From Limnanthes douglasii subsp. nivea (taxonomy: Eukaryota; Streptophyta; Magnoliopsida; Brassicales; Limnanthaceae), in assembly GCA_036936605.1 (NCBI GenBank), contig JAUPFV010000001.1:114522771-114586770 (forward strand): a stretch of 64,000 nt of DNA. Direction: 5' to 3'. Of this stretch, positions 24,501 through 36,184 are shown piece after piece. The first letter of the stretch is position 1. Each line of letters begins with the position of its first letter. Position numbers and translations under genes: made by a program. The notes under the pieces are model-generated. The model was not told where the DNA came from and ran no database searches. It saw nothing but the letters and a program-made list of their open reading frames with translations.

Positions 24501-27500
24501 TTTTCCAGCCAACTCTACATTAGCAATACAAGAACATCATGATGAACAAGTTCTTGTTAAATAGAAAGAAAAAAGTAACATCCATTTTAGGGGAAACATG
24601 TGAAGATTAAGAGTGTTTTGGGGAAAGATATAGAAGTAGCAAAACATTAAAGAATAACAGTAAAACCTTTACTTCAAGAAAAACTTCAAGCTAAGCTTCA
24701 TGTTTAACTAGAAATCCAAAAGAAATACATACTTGTAGAACCCTCGTGGAAATGAGAAAGAAAAATAAAGATTACCAGAGATGAAAATAGAGTGCATCTA
24801 GATACTGCTTCTTCATTCCAACGGACTAACTCTGTCACAACTGTAACAGATATCTGTTGGAGGGAAGATGATACTGCCGTCCCCTTAGACCGTCCAATTG
24901 ACCCTGTTGACTCAGACAGCTGCTGGCCTTCAGCACGCAACTCTGCCATCTGCAGTGATAATTATTATCCAAGGTTGCTAAGGTAAACTTAAAAGAGTTA
25001 AACTTTTATCAGAATGCCAAAATGAAACCTTTGCTTGATATAGTTGTTTAAGAGAGGCCTGCTCATGTTCAGGATATTCATCTTTGTGTGAAGAAAATAG
25101 CGATTCCGTGAGACCTGTAATAAAATTATGACTTAGTCACAACTACAAAACATAGAATGATGATACTGTCAGCATAGGAACTCTCACAAAGTAACTTGAG
25201 AGTTTTAAGAGATCCAATCAGTGGCTTAAGGCTTGATCCAAAATATACATTCCCAATACATATCATATAAATGATATACAACATCTACCTACGAAAAGGT
25301 CATGAGCATCTTGCCAACTCACATGGTACACTATGTACCAAGGTCATATTGAAACTGACAAATAGTGAAAGAAGTTGATAGTAGGTTAGTTCTTCGTATA
25401 TGACCGCGTCAAAAGACCCCAAAAACTGGGGCTATTCATGTAATGTTTACCCTAAAGCATTTAAATACTGTTTAATTATGACCTTCAACGTCCAAGTCAC
25501 CACACCCAACAGCTCGTAGGTCTTTAGCAAGTTCTTGTGTCTTCTCATATGCCACTGCCAGCATTCTAAGATACTAAAGTCGCCAATCAAACAAGAGTTA
25601 GTGATAATTTATTCCCAGTTCAAAATAGCCTATAATTTTGGGGGAAACATCTAGTAAATAAAAATTCAGTATAACTAACTCACAAATAAAAGCCCCCCTT
25701 CTTCCATAGGAGGTGGATTTGTAAGAGATGGCTTCACTAACAATTTATCCAGTAAACCCGTTACTCGCTGTTCTAAAACTCGCTGCACATAGAAAAGTAC
25801 GATCATGATAAGTTGCAAACAAGCATGACTTTCAGAATTCTTATAAAATCAAAATAGATAAATACTGAACTCTGTACCTGAACTAAAATTGACATAACCT
25901 CATTTGGAGCAGGGAAAACAGCCATAATTGTTGCTGCTTCTTTACGAACAGTATCTAGTGTGGACAAAGAAACAAATATGTCACGGACCAAACAAAAACT
26001 TTATACCTAACATTACTATCCCTCACTCAAACCTGTAATTTCTTTGTATAATGTAGAGAGTCCACGCGCAACATTGCTGGGACTAGGCTGTGAACCCTGG
26101 TCACCAAGAACTAATCTGGTATCCGCATTCATGACTTCAACGTCAATGAACATTGGACGTGTAGCCACATAGTGTTGCATAGCACTAGTGCCCCTGTTAA
26201 ACTGACCATTAAAAATAATAATGTAAGTGAAAAAGGGAAGTCACAAACATAGAAAATTAATCCTGTAACCATAAAGATCTAGAGAAGATAGACACTGGCA
26301 ACTCTGCTCTAATACACTTCTATGAACGCTTGACCAGCCCAGCATATAAAAGACATTCAACCAGATGTGAAATTAAGAAAGCCACTCTAAAATTAAAGTG
26401 AAACACACACAAATAGAATAATGAAATAATTATCAGCTCAAATTCAACACAACAAAAATTTCTACACGGCACAGACAGGGCCATTGGTAGGTGAACGAAA
26501 AGGACTACAAAATAATAGATCTCTCAGCAGTCTATCTCAGGATTTACATGTAAAACCATAAGGACCTAAGTTTATACATAACGAAGAAAGCATATCATGA
26601 ATATGTTAACTAGGAAAAATTCATATTCTCATGCTAACATAAAGATAAAGAGTTAAAGAAGCACTGGAACATACACGGAACACAACCTACATGAGAGAGA
26701 ATACCTACTTTTGTGCAACTATATAGATGCCTACACTAATAATTACCTGCGACAATATTTTAGCACATTCTGACATGGTAGATAGTTCTCTTTTCTGTGA
26801 TGCCGCATCAAAGCGAGATAATAATCTGTTCTCCAGCTCTAAAAAATGAGGTGGAAGATAATTAGAAAGAATGACAAATCTACATATAGCTGTATAAATG
26901 CTCCAGAATCTAACTAATCAAGTTATATCTTCAAAGTTCAGATATCCAATTTCATTTATTTTCAGTTTCCACATATAATGGATATAAATTCTATATGTTG
27001 ACCCAGAAACTTACAAATGTGCAGGTGCTACCAACCCATAAACAAAATTTGACTATTCTACTGAATATTAAAAATCAGATAAAGGGAATGTTTTCCACAG
27101 AGATGAATGACATGAGGAACAATTAACAAAAATAATGCCAAGGGTATTTGGAAAAAGCACAACACTCTATCCCGAAACCAAAAAGCCTGTTATAAGCCAA
27201 TTGAAAGAAAAAATCATTTTGAGCCGTCTTGATAGCACTCACTTACAAAATTTAACTAACAGAGATACAATATCTTATATTGATATTTGATACCTAAAGG
27301 CAAATGGTGTATATTAATTTACTAATGTGACTCCACCAGTCTATTCTTTGCAGGTTACATGGCTAAGTTTTATACACGTTCCCCTGTGATAAGTTTGTAT
27401 TTACTAACACGATAATGATGCTTCATAGAGTACAAAAGATAGTTATATCTTTAACTCTATGATCCAGTCAAAAGAATTCCTAGACAAAGCTGTACATCAT

Positions 27501-29537
27501 AACGGGCCTTGTTCACAACAACACTTGAGAAACAGTAATATATACCATTGCAGTAGTCTTGTAGATTTGCAACTGCGACTTCCAACCCTCGACTAGCATT
27601 TGCGTTTCCCAAAGTTGATTGGCCACCTATGGTTTGTCTTCCTATATCCTCCTCAGCAAACGAGCCTACAATAATAGGAAAAGCAGAAAAGTAAAAGTCA
27701 GCAACTCATCCACAAGAAGCATAGAAATTAGCAGTCCAAGAAGCTCGCATACTTCATCTATATTGCATATCCTTTCTTACAAGTTACAACAGCTTCATGC
27801 AAACATTACAATTAAAATCATTCTTACAAACAAATAAAACCAATTTACCCTCATTTGCAACAAAAGTGTAATTTAGGTTCTTAAGACCAGTGGTTTATGT
27901 GTGTTTCAACATGGCACATGAGTATACTTGTAACGGTGTAAGAAACATTCATGTAAATAAGAATTAACTAAAGTATCACCCGGAATGTTCTTCGAGTGAA
28001 TAATTAAATACAATAGACCCTATCCAATCAGATTGTCAACAGCTTGCCTGACCCAGAGTGACTTTGGTGGACATAAAATAATATTCATGGAGAAAAGCTA
28101 TTAAACTTAAAGCTTAGTTGAGAAGAGTGTTGTTAAACTTAAAGCTTTGTTGAGAAGGGCTTTAGGCAGAAAGTAGGTTCATGATGAATAAGTAGCTCAA
28201 GTATGATGCCTAAGAGGAAGAGTAAGTTGATCCTTTGAGCAATTATGTTTCACTATCCTTAAGGAAGTATTTCAGAGAACTTACGCAATTTCTGAGCAAT
28301 AGAAGCAGCCTCAGCTACACGACTGTCATCCGAAAACAAAGGAGAAAGCTCCATCAAATCACCAGGGCTTCCATTAAACTCGGACAGGTACTGTGGTTAT
28401 AAAATTTGGAAAGTGAGAAACAACCTTATAGTTCCTTATTATACCGCATACCAATAGAAAGTACCTTGATGAGATCAATTGTTTGACTGGCAGTTTCTCG
28501 TTGAGCATCTGCACTCTGGTGATGAAGAATACATAAATATATTTCAACAGCACCATACCTGTTAACGAGGGGATAAAATTTACCTGCAAATGATCTCCTA
28601 TTTTGGCAGCAGTTTGTCCAACACTCGATATACGAGCATCCAACCTCGCAAAGCTTTCAAACAAACCATCTACACCTTTTTCGAGCTGAACAGCAAGACA
28701 TTAAATTCTGTCAGAAAAACAACTCAAAAGTACCTCATTACAAGAAGGAAGATCATTGATTTCTCTGATGCAAAGTAGTTCATTATCAAAGATTCTCCAA
28801 CTGACATTAGAAAGAAAGGCTGTAACTATCAAGATTTTGTAAAAGAGGATGGAATTGACAACATATTAGCACAAATAAATATATCTCACTTCTTGACAAA
28901 GACTTTTCAGGATACTTGGAGTTTAATAGCTTTATCCAGCTGTAAAACCTTTTTAACTAACCTCAGCAAGAGTCTTGCGGTGCTTGCCATCTTGGGTAGA
29001 GACTTCTTTCTTAAGCGCGAAAAGTCTTCCATCAATCTTCCATGACAACCGAAGGTGTAAGGATATCATCATAACAGCTACATACCCATAAAATCTAGAC
29101 ACTAAGAATTTACCTGCTTCCGAAGGTCGACCAACTCCCTACAAGCATCCTTGAATAGAGTTAAGAGAGTATCTACTTCAGGGAATAAAGGCGAAGGGGC
29201 TCCTTGTGAAAATTTAGCTGCATCAGACGGGACTCGCCTATGCCCATTGAGCAAAGCGTCATTCCCACCCACGTCCCCCAAATCAGCTTCTTCTTCTAGG
29301 AAAGATGGCAACAGGTCATTTACTAGGTTCCCAAATAATGCATCAAAAGAAAAATCACCCTGCACTTACAAAAGCCTAACAATTTCAGTTGATGAGCGGT
29401 TTACATTAACATGAAGATATAACTAGTGTACTTTGAAATCCCACCTTAAAGTCATCTATATCAAGAATTAGAGGAGAATTAGCCGCTGATGATTTCGGGT
29501 TCCTGTTAGTATTGATTCCATCTCTAGTCTCTTTCAT
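21576..29537 (-). CDS. SEC10: Exocyst complex component SEC10
   Basis: SEC10 is a core subunit of the octameric exocyst, which tethers secretory vesicles to the plasma membrane. 24 coding exons with GT-AG introns were traced: 29537-29445, 29359-29114, 29036-28962, 28685-28584, 28515-28465, 28390-28285, 27665-27546, 26838-26747, 26201-26033, 25954-25878, 25782-25684, 25573-25483, 25114-25029, 24949-24776, 24431-24378, 24309-24181, 24069-23977, 23883-23737, 23519-23422, 23133-23049, 22686-22628, 22434-22336, 22257-22174, 21648-21576. They sum to 2502 nt (833 codons plus stop) with all phases consistent; plant SEC10 is about 830 residues. Recognised segments include [77 protein letters not shown] and the end [18 protein letters not shown]. 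The start ATG stands just after a splice acceptor following a 5' UTR intron; an ATG 9 nt upstream is in frame but intronic. No break was seen. Confidence 0.96.
22725..22832. repeat. 27-bp minisatellite, four copies, in a SEC10 intron
   Basis: Four head-to-tail copies with core GGCAACCCAGGATATAATGC start at 22728, 22755, 22782 and 22809. The first copy differs slightly. It sits in the intron between the exons ending at 23049 and starting at 22686, about 40 bp from the acceptor of the latter. Confidence 0.95.
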
Positions 29538-30110
29538 CTGTATCATGATTTTTTTTAAACGACCGAAAAGTTACGATTATCAGCTACAGGATAGTGCAAT
29601 CTTGTACACAAACAACATAAAAAAGAAATCACTAAACACAGGTTCAGCTTATGCATAAACTAGTAAGAGTAGCAACCGGATTACTATTTCGTTAGCACGT
29701 AAACCCTAAATTTGAACTCTAAAAGCATCAATAAACAACAAAACGCTGATAAACCTTGCTTCCCTTACAGCTGCACAATTGAATTCAACATCCAAACAGT
29801 TCCGATAAAGAGTAAAATCATCAAACAAGCGAATCTAAGAAAATCAGATCTCGGCGAAATGGTCAATCACAACTAAAATTACTAAAGAAAGCAATAAAGA
29901 GCTAAACGACTAATTCAAAATCTGGAAAATTCTTACCGGATCTCCAACGTTATTTTTACTAATAGAGCTGCGGAGAGCTGCTGATGTTAGGGCCGAGCTG
30001 CTCTATCGCCGTCGTGGATCTGACGGAGGCGTTTTATTGTAGAGGTGATTATGGTGAAATTTTATGCCTGTGATGGTGATGGAGAGAATGGAAATGCTGG
30101 GTTGGGTTAG
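29538..30110 (-). promoter_or_regulatory. SEC10 5' UTR, leader intron and proximal promoter
   Basis: A consensus donor (CCG then GTAAGA) ends a non-coding leader exon at 29937. The acceptor TGATACAG lies immediately before the SEC10 start ATG, giving a leader intron of about 400 bp (29936-29538). The leader exon is unusually GC-rich for the window and lies at about 29937-30060. No convincing TATA box was found. Introns in 5' UTRs often raise expression of housekeeping plant genes; that is family knowledge, not seen here. Confidence 0.6.
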
Positions 30111-30239
30111 TTGATTTTACTTTTTATTATTTTTAATATTTAGCTTCATGAATGTTTTTTCCTCTTAACTAATCCATTTTCCAGTCAATGGGAATCAGCG
30201 TTGTTTTCATTAACTAATGTATTTTCTTTTTTCAGAAAA

Positions 30240-30410
30240 ACTGAACGAACCCTTAAACCATATCGAAATATACAAATTTTAATAACTTCATTATATCATA
30301 TCGATATTGTATAAAGAAAAAACTGAATGAACCCATAAATCATATCAAGAATCAAGATATACAATTTCAACATGGGTCTTAAATCGTACCAAAATATACG
30401 ATCCTACTAC
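30240..30410. repeat. Imperfect direct repeat upstream of SEC10
   Basis: Two copies of a unit with AAAAACTGAA(C/T)GAACCC, then a ATCATATC(A/G) stretch and ATATACAA(T/A)TTT, separated by about 70 bp. The function is unknown. Confidence 0.5.
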
Positions 30411-30599
30411 GTTTAAGCTTATAAACAATCTCTTTTCTATTTGAGAGTCAAATTTTTCAGTTATTTTAAAACGATTATTTTTTTCATAAAATATTAAATA
30501 AACATACAATCAAATTCTTATTCCTCTTACTCCTACTAATGTTCTTCCTTAGAGTATGTAGCTTATTCGTCTACACACTACACGTTAGTATAGAATATT

Positions 30600-31325
30600 T
30601 TAAATATTTTTTATTATTTGGTTCGTTATTTTTGGCAAGTTTTCGACTCAGGACAAGCTTCTGAGTCGGAGTTCAAATATCTCATCGGATTATATCATTT
30701 GCAATTCGGACTCTAAAACTATCTATCACTTCTTTTATGATTGTAGTTTCACTAAGTGTCTATGGAACCACTATACCTCTAAATTGAGATTCATGTTTAC
30801 CGTTCTTTGCTGACGATCTGGGTTAGCTAAGCGTCAAACTAGTTTCAATCGTGAAACCATCATCTTTGGCGATTTTGCTTTGGAACGGTCATTTACCATG
30901 TCTTGAAGGAGAGGAATGCAAGAACATTTGGTTCCCCTCCAGCCAATGTCTCTTCTTGTCTAACCGAATCTACTCTTATCTTTGGTTTAGATTTATTGGC
31001 ACCAAGATTTGCTGGTTTAAGTAATTTTATGTTTCAACTTATTATTTTTGTTTATGCATATCTTTTCTACCTTATCGGATTGCATGTGGTCCCCTAGTTT
31101 GGCTGCTGCTAGAGGTCTTCCTTTGGTCTACTATTTCTAATATTTTGGGGTTGTCTTTGACCCCCTTGGTTTTTACTAACTTTCTAGGTAGTCTACTTTT
31201 CAATTTCATGTTATAGTTGTTACATGTCAACTTTCTTAAAGTCTCATGTTTTTCCTCGGGGTATGTCCCTGGTACCTGTATGAACTAGTTCTTTTTATTT
31301 GATGCTTTATTACACCAAAAAAATC
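30600..31325 (+). mobile_element. 5'-truncated L1-type LINE, 3' end
   Basis: A plus-strand frame reads a zf-RVT-like module: TQDKLLSRSS, then ICNSDSKTIYHFFYDCSF, then KCLWNHY. This matches the reverse-transcriptase-associated zinc finger (C..C...H.F..C) that ends plant L1 ORF2. It is followed by WKERNARTFGSPPANVSS, a usual HYVWKERN continuation. A T-rich 3' UTR ends in ACCAAAAAAAT near 31320, a typical LINE tail. Frames are broken. The element is about 720 bp, consistent with a truncated insertion upstream of SEC10. Confidence 0.7.
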
Positions 31326-31439
31326 GATGACAGTAAAAAATTATAAATCCAAAAATGAGATTTTAAAATTGAAGTGCTTAATACATTTAGAATCAAAGTG
31401 GACGTAAAAAATAGGAACTAACTTATCAACAATATAACA

Positions 31440-34230
31440 AAATATGCGCAACAAATCACTTGTTAAATTCAGTGTGTGTAGAAGATCTAGTTGGTGCATT
31501 TCAAAGGTTTAACTAATCCATACATCATTCGTTGTAGTTCAAAAGAAGAATAGTAACCGTAAAAAGCAAGATTAAGTTAGATGTACAAAATATGGGGATT
31601 GTTTACGTTGGTGAGACCATCTTGGTGCTAGAGAATCAAAACTAGAGGTCATTAAGCATATAATGGGAGATCTCAAAGGTCAAGACGACTGGAGAACCAA
31701 AAATTCTTGAGTTTCTCTCCCGTCAAGTGTGGTAGATTATAACCCCAAAACACATGCACTAAAGGTGACGAAGTCGTGAATGAGGTCACTTTGCAGCTTA
31801 TTGGGACCAACTTGGCCAATCATGGCAAAAAACAAAAAAAAATGAAGTTTCGTGTTGTCAACGTCCAAGATTTTTGCGTGAATATACGGCCATAATATGA
31901 TTAATGGATTCGGCAACGGAGTAATAGAGAATGCAGTTGGGATAGGCGTTTAAACCCTATTGAATGAGCTTATCCCAAGTAGACAACTTGTTATATATGG
32001 GAGCTAGAGAATAACAGCATGACGAGAAATATTATATTTAGTCCTTAGCAACCTAGCCCAATCGACACATAGAGTATATGTGCGGATTGCATGGTAGGTG
32101 TCTTTAATAGTAAAATTAATATTTCATCTTCTAGTAATCTAACAATGGACGTCAATATAGGCAATACTTGGGGTGGAAAGTGAGAGAATGAGGTTGTTAG
32201 TCTTCAAAAGATTGATGTGGTTTACGGAACTACCAGACATGTTACGAGCAGGCCAACACCATTGATTATTCATAATAATATCTGGAACCTTGGAAGTGGC
32301 GTCAAGTTTAGAGTCACGATGAATACTTTACCCATAATATTTAACTATATAAGTCGGGAGCAACCATAGGTCAAACTAAAATAAGGTATATTTTCCATCA
32401 ATAATAGATAATCACTATATTTTGCAAGCTGGAAGCTTAAGTTGAGAATTTTACTTCAGGCCAGAGAGGGAGAGTTATCGAGATTTAAGTTTCGTAAGTT
32501 CTTATTCTTAACTTTTTACGCTTTAATTTAGTTACGTCAGATTCAATTAGAGTTACTATTTACAATAAATTACAGATATTTGAGGACATACACTTGATCC
32601 CAAGTTTTCAGATAAAGAATCTCAAGTCTATCATTTAATAAAAACAAGGTGACCGACATCCAAGCCACCTTAACACATATTACCTTAATCTCATCATCGA
32701 ACTATAGAAAGTGATAAAAAAGACTATGAGAGTTCTTTGAAACTCTTAAGGGAAAATGAAGATAGGTGAATAGTAAACCTGATCCACAAAAAGAATAGAC
32801 TTTATTAGTTGCAGTAGGCTTGAATTCAATAGGTATTTTAAGGTCCAATAACCGATCTAATTAGTAATCTTGTCAAAAAATGGCCGACAATCGTTATAGG
32901 ATAGACTACCTATGATAAAGGGGAACTCCAAGGTGTTTTATTGGGAGAGAGCCAACATTAAATCTAATGATGTTGATCAAGTCACCTCTAAGATTGAGAC
33001 TAACCTCGGATAAGAAAATATATGAATCTTCTCGATGGTGACATGTACACTTGAAAGATCATATAATTCTTGAAAATCATCATTAATGACATTGAGATAT
33101 TTAACGTCTCCCCGAAAAAAAAATCATCAGATCATCCACAAAATAGAGGTTTACAATCTTAAGTTTTTCACACTTTTAGTGGATTTAAAATATCATATTA
33201 CAACCTTTCTCCTTAAGGATACCAAAAATTGATGAGTTCGATTTATCCAGTCACAGCTCACTGTGTTATCCGGACAAGGGTAGTTCGGACATAGTCTTGC
33301 CACTAAACTATCCAGACAGGACAAAAGTTAAGAAACACCTTTTGACTAAGCTATGTGCTAATCAGCTTAATAAGTAAATAGGTCCTTAAACTTGACCCGA
33401 AATCCCGTAGGTCCTTAATTAATAGTATAAATACCCCAACTACTTTCATTAATGAGGGTAATGAACTTTTAATACAACTAGACTGCTCAAATCTCTCACT
33501 ACTTAATACCAAAACATTTAATACTCAAAATACTTTACAAAATTACCCTCAACCTAAAATAAATCACACCAAAAATAACTTGCATAACTAAGATGGATAA
33601 GGAGGGAGATAAAAGATCTAATTTTTAGCCCTTTCGTACCACATAGTTTACCGTAAGAATCTTTATTAATCTTTATATTATAAAATAGGGTGGATATACA
33701 TTAAATTATCTATTTGATCATCTGGTTCGGGGATTTTATAGCCACCGGAATATCGAGAATAATGTGATATTGAACGTTGTCGAATGCTTTTATTAGGTCA
33801 ATTTTTAGAGCGGCTATCGGATATTTACAATTATTTTGGTAGCCCATCGAGAGCTCTTGTAAAATGAGGATGTTGTGAGATATGTTCCATGAGTCATGAA
33901 AGTTAACTAAGATTTGTCAATCATGTAAATAAATAAACAATTTATCGTGCTAGCCAGGATCTTATAAATAATCTCGTAGTCCATGTTGCAACAAGAAATT
34001 AGTCTGCAATCATCGGCCAACAAGTAGAAATCCAATTTATGAGTGAGGGGAATATTGGAGAATTCTAAGAGGGTTTCAACCACCTAATTTTAAAAGGCAT
34101 AAGGATATCATTATAGGGATAATTTCCAACGCATTTCATGAATACTTCAAAACAAACCTCGTTGAAAGCCATTATGTCGAGGGCCTTTATTGATATCAAT
34201 ACTAAAGCGTTTTTTATCTTTTTATAGGTA
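31440..34230 (-). mobile_element. L1-type LINE ORF2 remnant, split by a solo LTR
   Basis: Minus-strand RT motifs occur in order: LKIDLIKAFDNVQYHIILDI (33.82-33.75 kb, family (V/I)D(L/M)(M/S)KA(Y/F)D.V.W); a KG..LD.LSP block (about 33.64-33.60 kb); FVDDLMIFFSG (33.15-33.11 kb, family FADD(L/V)L(L/I)F); NVGSLPIKHLGVPL (about 32.97-32.93 kb); and a zf-RVT-like LSTWDKLI with NCILYY (about 31.98-31.90 kb). Both RT aspartates of the active box are kept but the frame is full of stops. The RT is interrupted at 33230-33571 by a gypsy solo LTR. Endonuclease and ORF1 were not found. Confidence 0.75.
33230..33571 (+). mobile_element. Solo LTR of the Tat-type family, inserted in L1
   Basis: It begins TGATGAG and ends CACACCA, like the 410-bp LTRs at 34908 and 42798. 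It shares their promoter-like block GTATAAATACCC and the ATTAATGAGGGTAATGAA stretch. It is flanked by the 5-bp duplication AAAAT (33225-33229 and 33572-33576). No internal sequence is left, so it is the product of LTR-LTR recombination. At 342 bp it is a diverged subfamily member. Confidence 0.9.
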
Positions 34231-34902
34231 ACGTGAGGTTACAGAAAGACTCTATAGATATAAATATCTTAATCAATCTTTATAAAAAAACTCTCACAGT
34301 TCATAAAGATAACATGATTCACAAAAATCTATTTTCAGTGTTTATTTTTCACCTTATTTTTCCCTTTAAAAGACCAACATTTGTTCTTCGTACTAGAGAA
34401 ATAAACATACATGTAATTGAATCGAAAATATGTCATCAATCAATCGTATTGCCACCTCCCAAAGTTTTCTGTTGTTTCTCCCATATATAAGCTTCACAAG
34501 CAAAACCATAACTTCACTTTAGATTGAATGGTTTAAATAAAACTCTAATACTTCATACGTTTGAAATTAAATTACTTTAATCAAAGACCATAATAAAACC
34601 ATAATATAATATATATTTCAGATTAAATACTTTTTATCAACGACTTAGACACTTCATATTGAATATCTTAATCAACGGATGATATTAAATTCATACTTAA
34701 TAAGCTTATATGAAGAAACTAGTTTCAATCAGCAACCAAACGTAACATTATTGAGGTTTCAATTTAGCTAGCTTTGGAAAACTACTTCGGCCCAACTCTA
34801 AGGTTACATACTACGGCCCAAGTCTACGGTCACAGGCTAGGGCTCAGGTCTACGACTATATGATTTGGTCAATACCAGGATAAACCATTCAGTACATTAT
34901 TT
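34231..34902. other. Spacer between L1 remnant and Tat element
   Basis: No gene was recognised. Near 34780-34860 an imperfect short tandem repeat recurs three times (ACGGCCCAACTCTA, ACGGCCCAAGTCTA, AGGGCTCAGGTCTA). Confidence 0.5.
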
Positions 34903-34907
34903 ATGAT

Positions 34908-35317
34908 TGATGAGTCCGGATCTTGTCACCACACTTTATGAGAACCGGACAGGGGCAATTCGGACAACGTCCACCAAACCAGACAGGGGAAGTTCGGACA
35001 AACTCCACTTACTGAACTGTCCGAACGGGACTAAAGTATTAAAAACTTAATCACTTCATGACTAAGCTGATTACTTGCTTACTTAAAACTAATGGGTCTT
35101 TAAACTCGACCCGAATCCATTAACACAACCCGAAAGCCCATGTGGCCCAAAGATAAGGGTATAAATACCCAACCACCTTCATTAAATGAGGGTAATGAAA
35201 ATTAAATACAACCAGGCAACTCAATTCTCCCTCTACACTCTATCCAAACATTAAATACCTTTGAAATACCACAAAAATCTGGACAAAATTACCCTCAAAC
35301 GAAAATAAACCTCACCA
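34908..35317 (+). mobile_element. 5' LTR (410 bp)
   Basis: It runs from TGATGAGTCC to AACCTCACCA. A promoter-like GGGTATAAATACCC palindrome lies near 35157-35170. In the upstream half a 34-bp imperfect tandem repeat starts at 34943 and 34977 (AACCGGACAGGGGCAATTCG and AACCAGACAGGGGAAGTTCG). CCGGA-type motifs, which are potential methylation sites, are unusually dense for this AT-rich window. Confidence 0.95.
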
Positions 35318-35320
35318 AAT

Positions 35321-35339
35321 TGGCGACCACAGTGGGAGT
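35321..35339 (+). other. Primer-binding site, tRNA-Arg type
   Basis: TGGCGACCACAGTGGGAGT starts three bases after the LTR. It begins with TGG, the complement of the universal CCA tail. From memory it is complementary to the 3' end of a plant tRNA-Arg that ends in GTGGTCGCCA. The second Tat element has the same site with two G-to-A changes at 51710. Confidence 0.8.
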
Positions 35340-35345
35340 ACGACG

Positions 35346-36180
35346 GTGCCTGAATCTAGCATTCAAAACCATCAGGAAAAACCAGTTCGGATGAATCCGG
35401 ACATGCAGGAAGTACCACCAGCTTTGGCCGAAGTGATGGGAGAAAATGATGAATATACCATTGAGGAGCGAGATAGGTTAAAAGTTGAAATAGAATCTCT
35501 GAGGGCTGCGAAGAGGGGAGAGATGGGCACAAAAGAGAAGTCTAAGGCGTCAGTTCATCATACTGACAATCCAAGGGAGCATGAGCCCTCAAAAACCCAT
35601 ATGAGCACGAAAAAAGCTCATGCTAGCTCAAAAAAGTCTCACTGGTCTAAACCGGTGGAGAGCTCTGATTCAGACTCAGAATCTTCCAGCAGCTCCTCAG
35701 GTGAAGATGAAGTCGAAGAATCCATGTCATCCAGCAGTGATGAAGGCTGTTCTAAAAAAAACAAAAGTTAGTTAAAAAATACTCAAGAAAAAAGGATATG
35801 CATGGAAAGTTAAAGAGGCATATAGGCAAAGGATCGTCTCATAGCCGGAGACACGTAGATCGGATGGTGATGGATCCTTTTCCTTCCATGATGAACCAGG
35901 TATCTTTGCAACTCCTAATGAGGATACCATTTTCATTCGTGGACGGGATTGGAGACAATCTCCATTGTCCTCTAAGATCCTGTCCGGAAACCTTCTTAAG
36001 AGGTTTGACAGTACAAAAATGGAAAAATACGATGGCAGTAAAGACCCAGATAACCACTTGGAACAATTTAAAAATTTCATGATGAATTTTGATGATGACG
36101 ACAAGTTGCTTTGTAGAGCATTCTCCCAATCATTTACGGGGAGTGCTCTGAAGTGGTACAACAGTTTGCCACAAGGCTGC
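35346..36180 (+). pseudogene. Gag of the Tat-type element (3'-deleted)
   Basis: The first 141 codons (35346-35771) encode an acidic, Ser-rich N-terminus with SDSDSESSSSSSGEDE and a basic KKAHASSKKSH stretch, and end at a TAG. A frame change follows. The retrotransposon gag core then reads MEKYDGSKDPDNHLEQFKNF, MMNFDDDDKLLCRAF and FTGSALKWYNSLP, the conserved YDG..DP..H(L/V)..F and F..(S/T)ALKWY(N/S).LP motifs of plant gypsy gag. Right after NSLPQ (about 36175) the sequence jumps into RT, so the rest of gag with its zinc knuckle is missing. Confidence 0.85.
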
Positions 36181-36184
36181 ATCA

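Noticed and set aside
29544..29546. In-frame upstream ATG for SEC10
   Set aside because: It lies 5' of the splice acceptor CAG that directly precedes the chosen ATG, so it would be removed with the leader intron.
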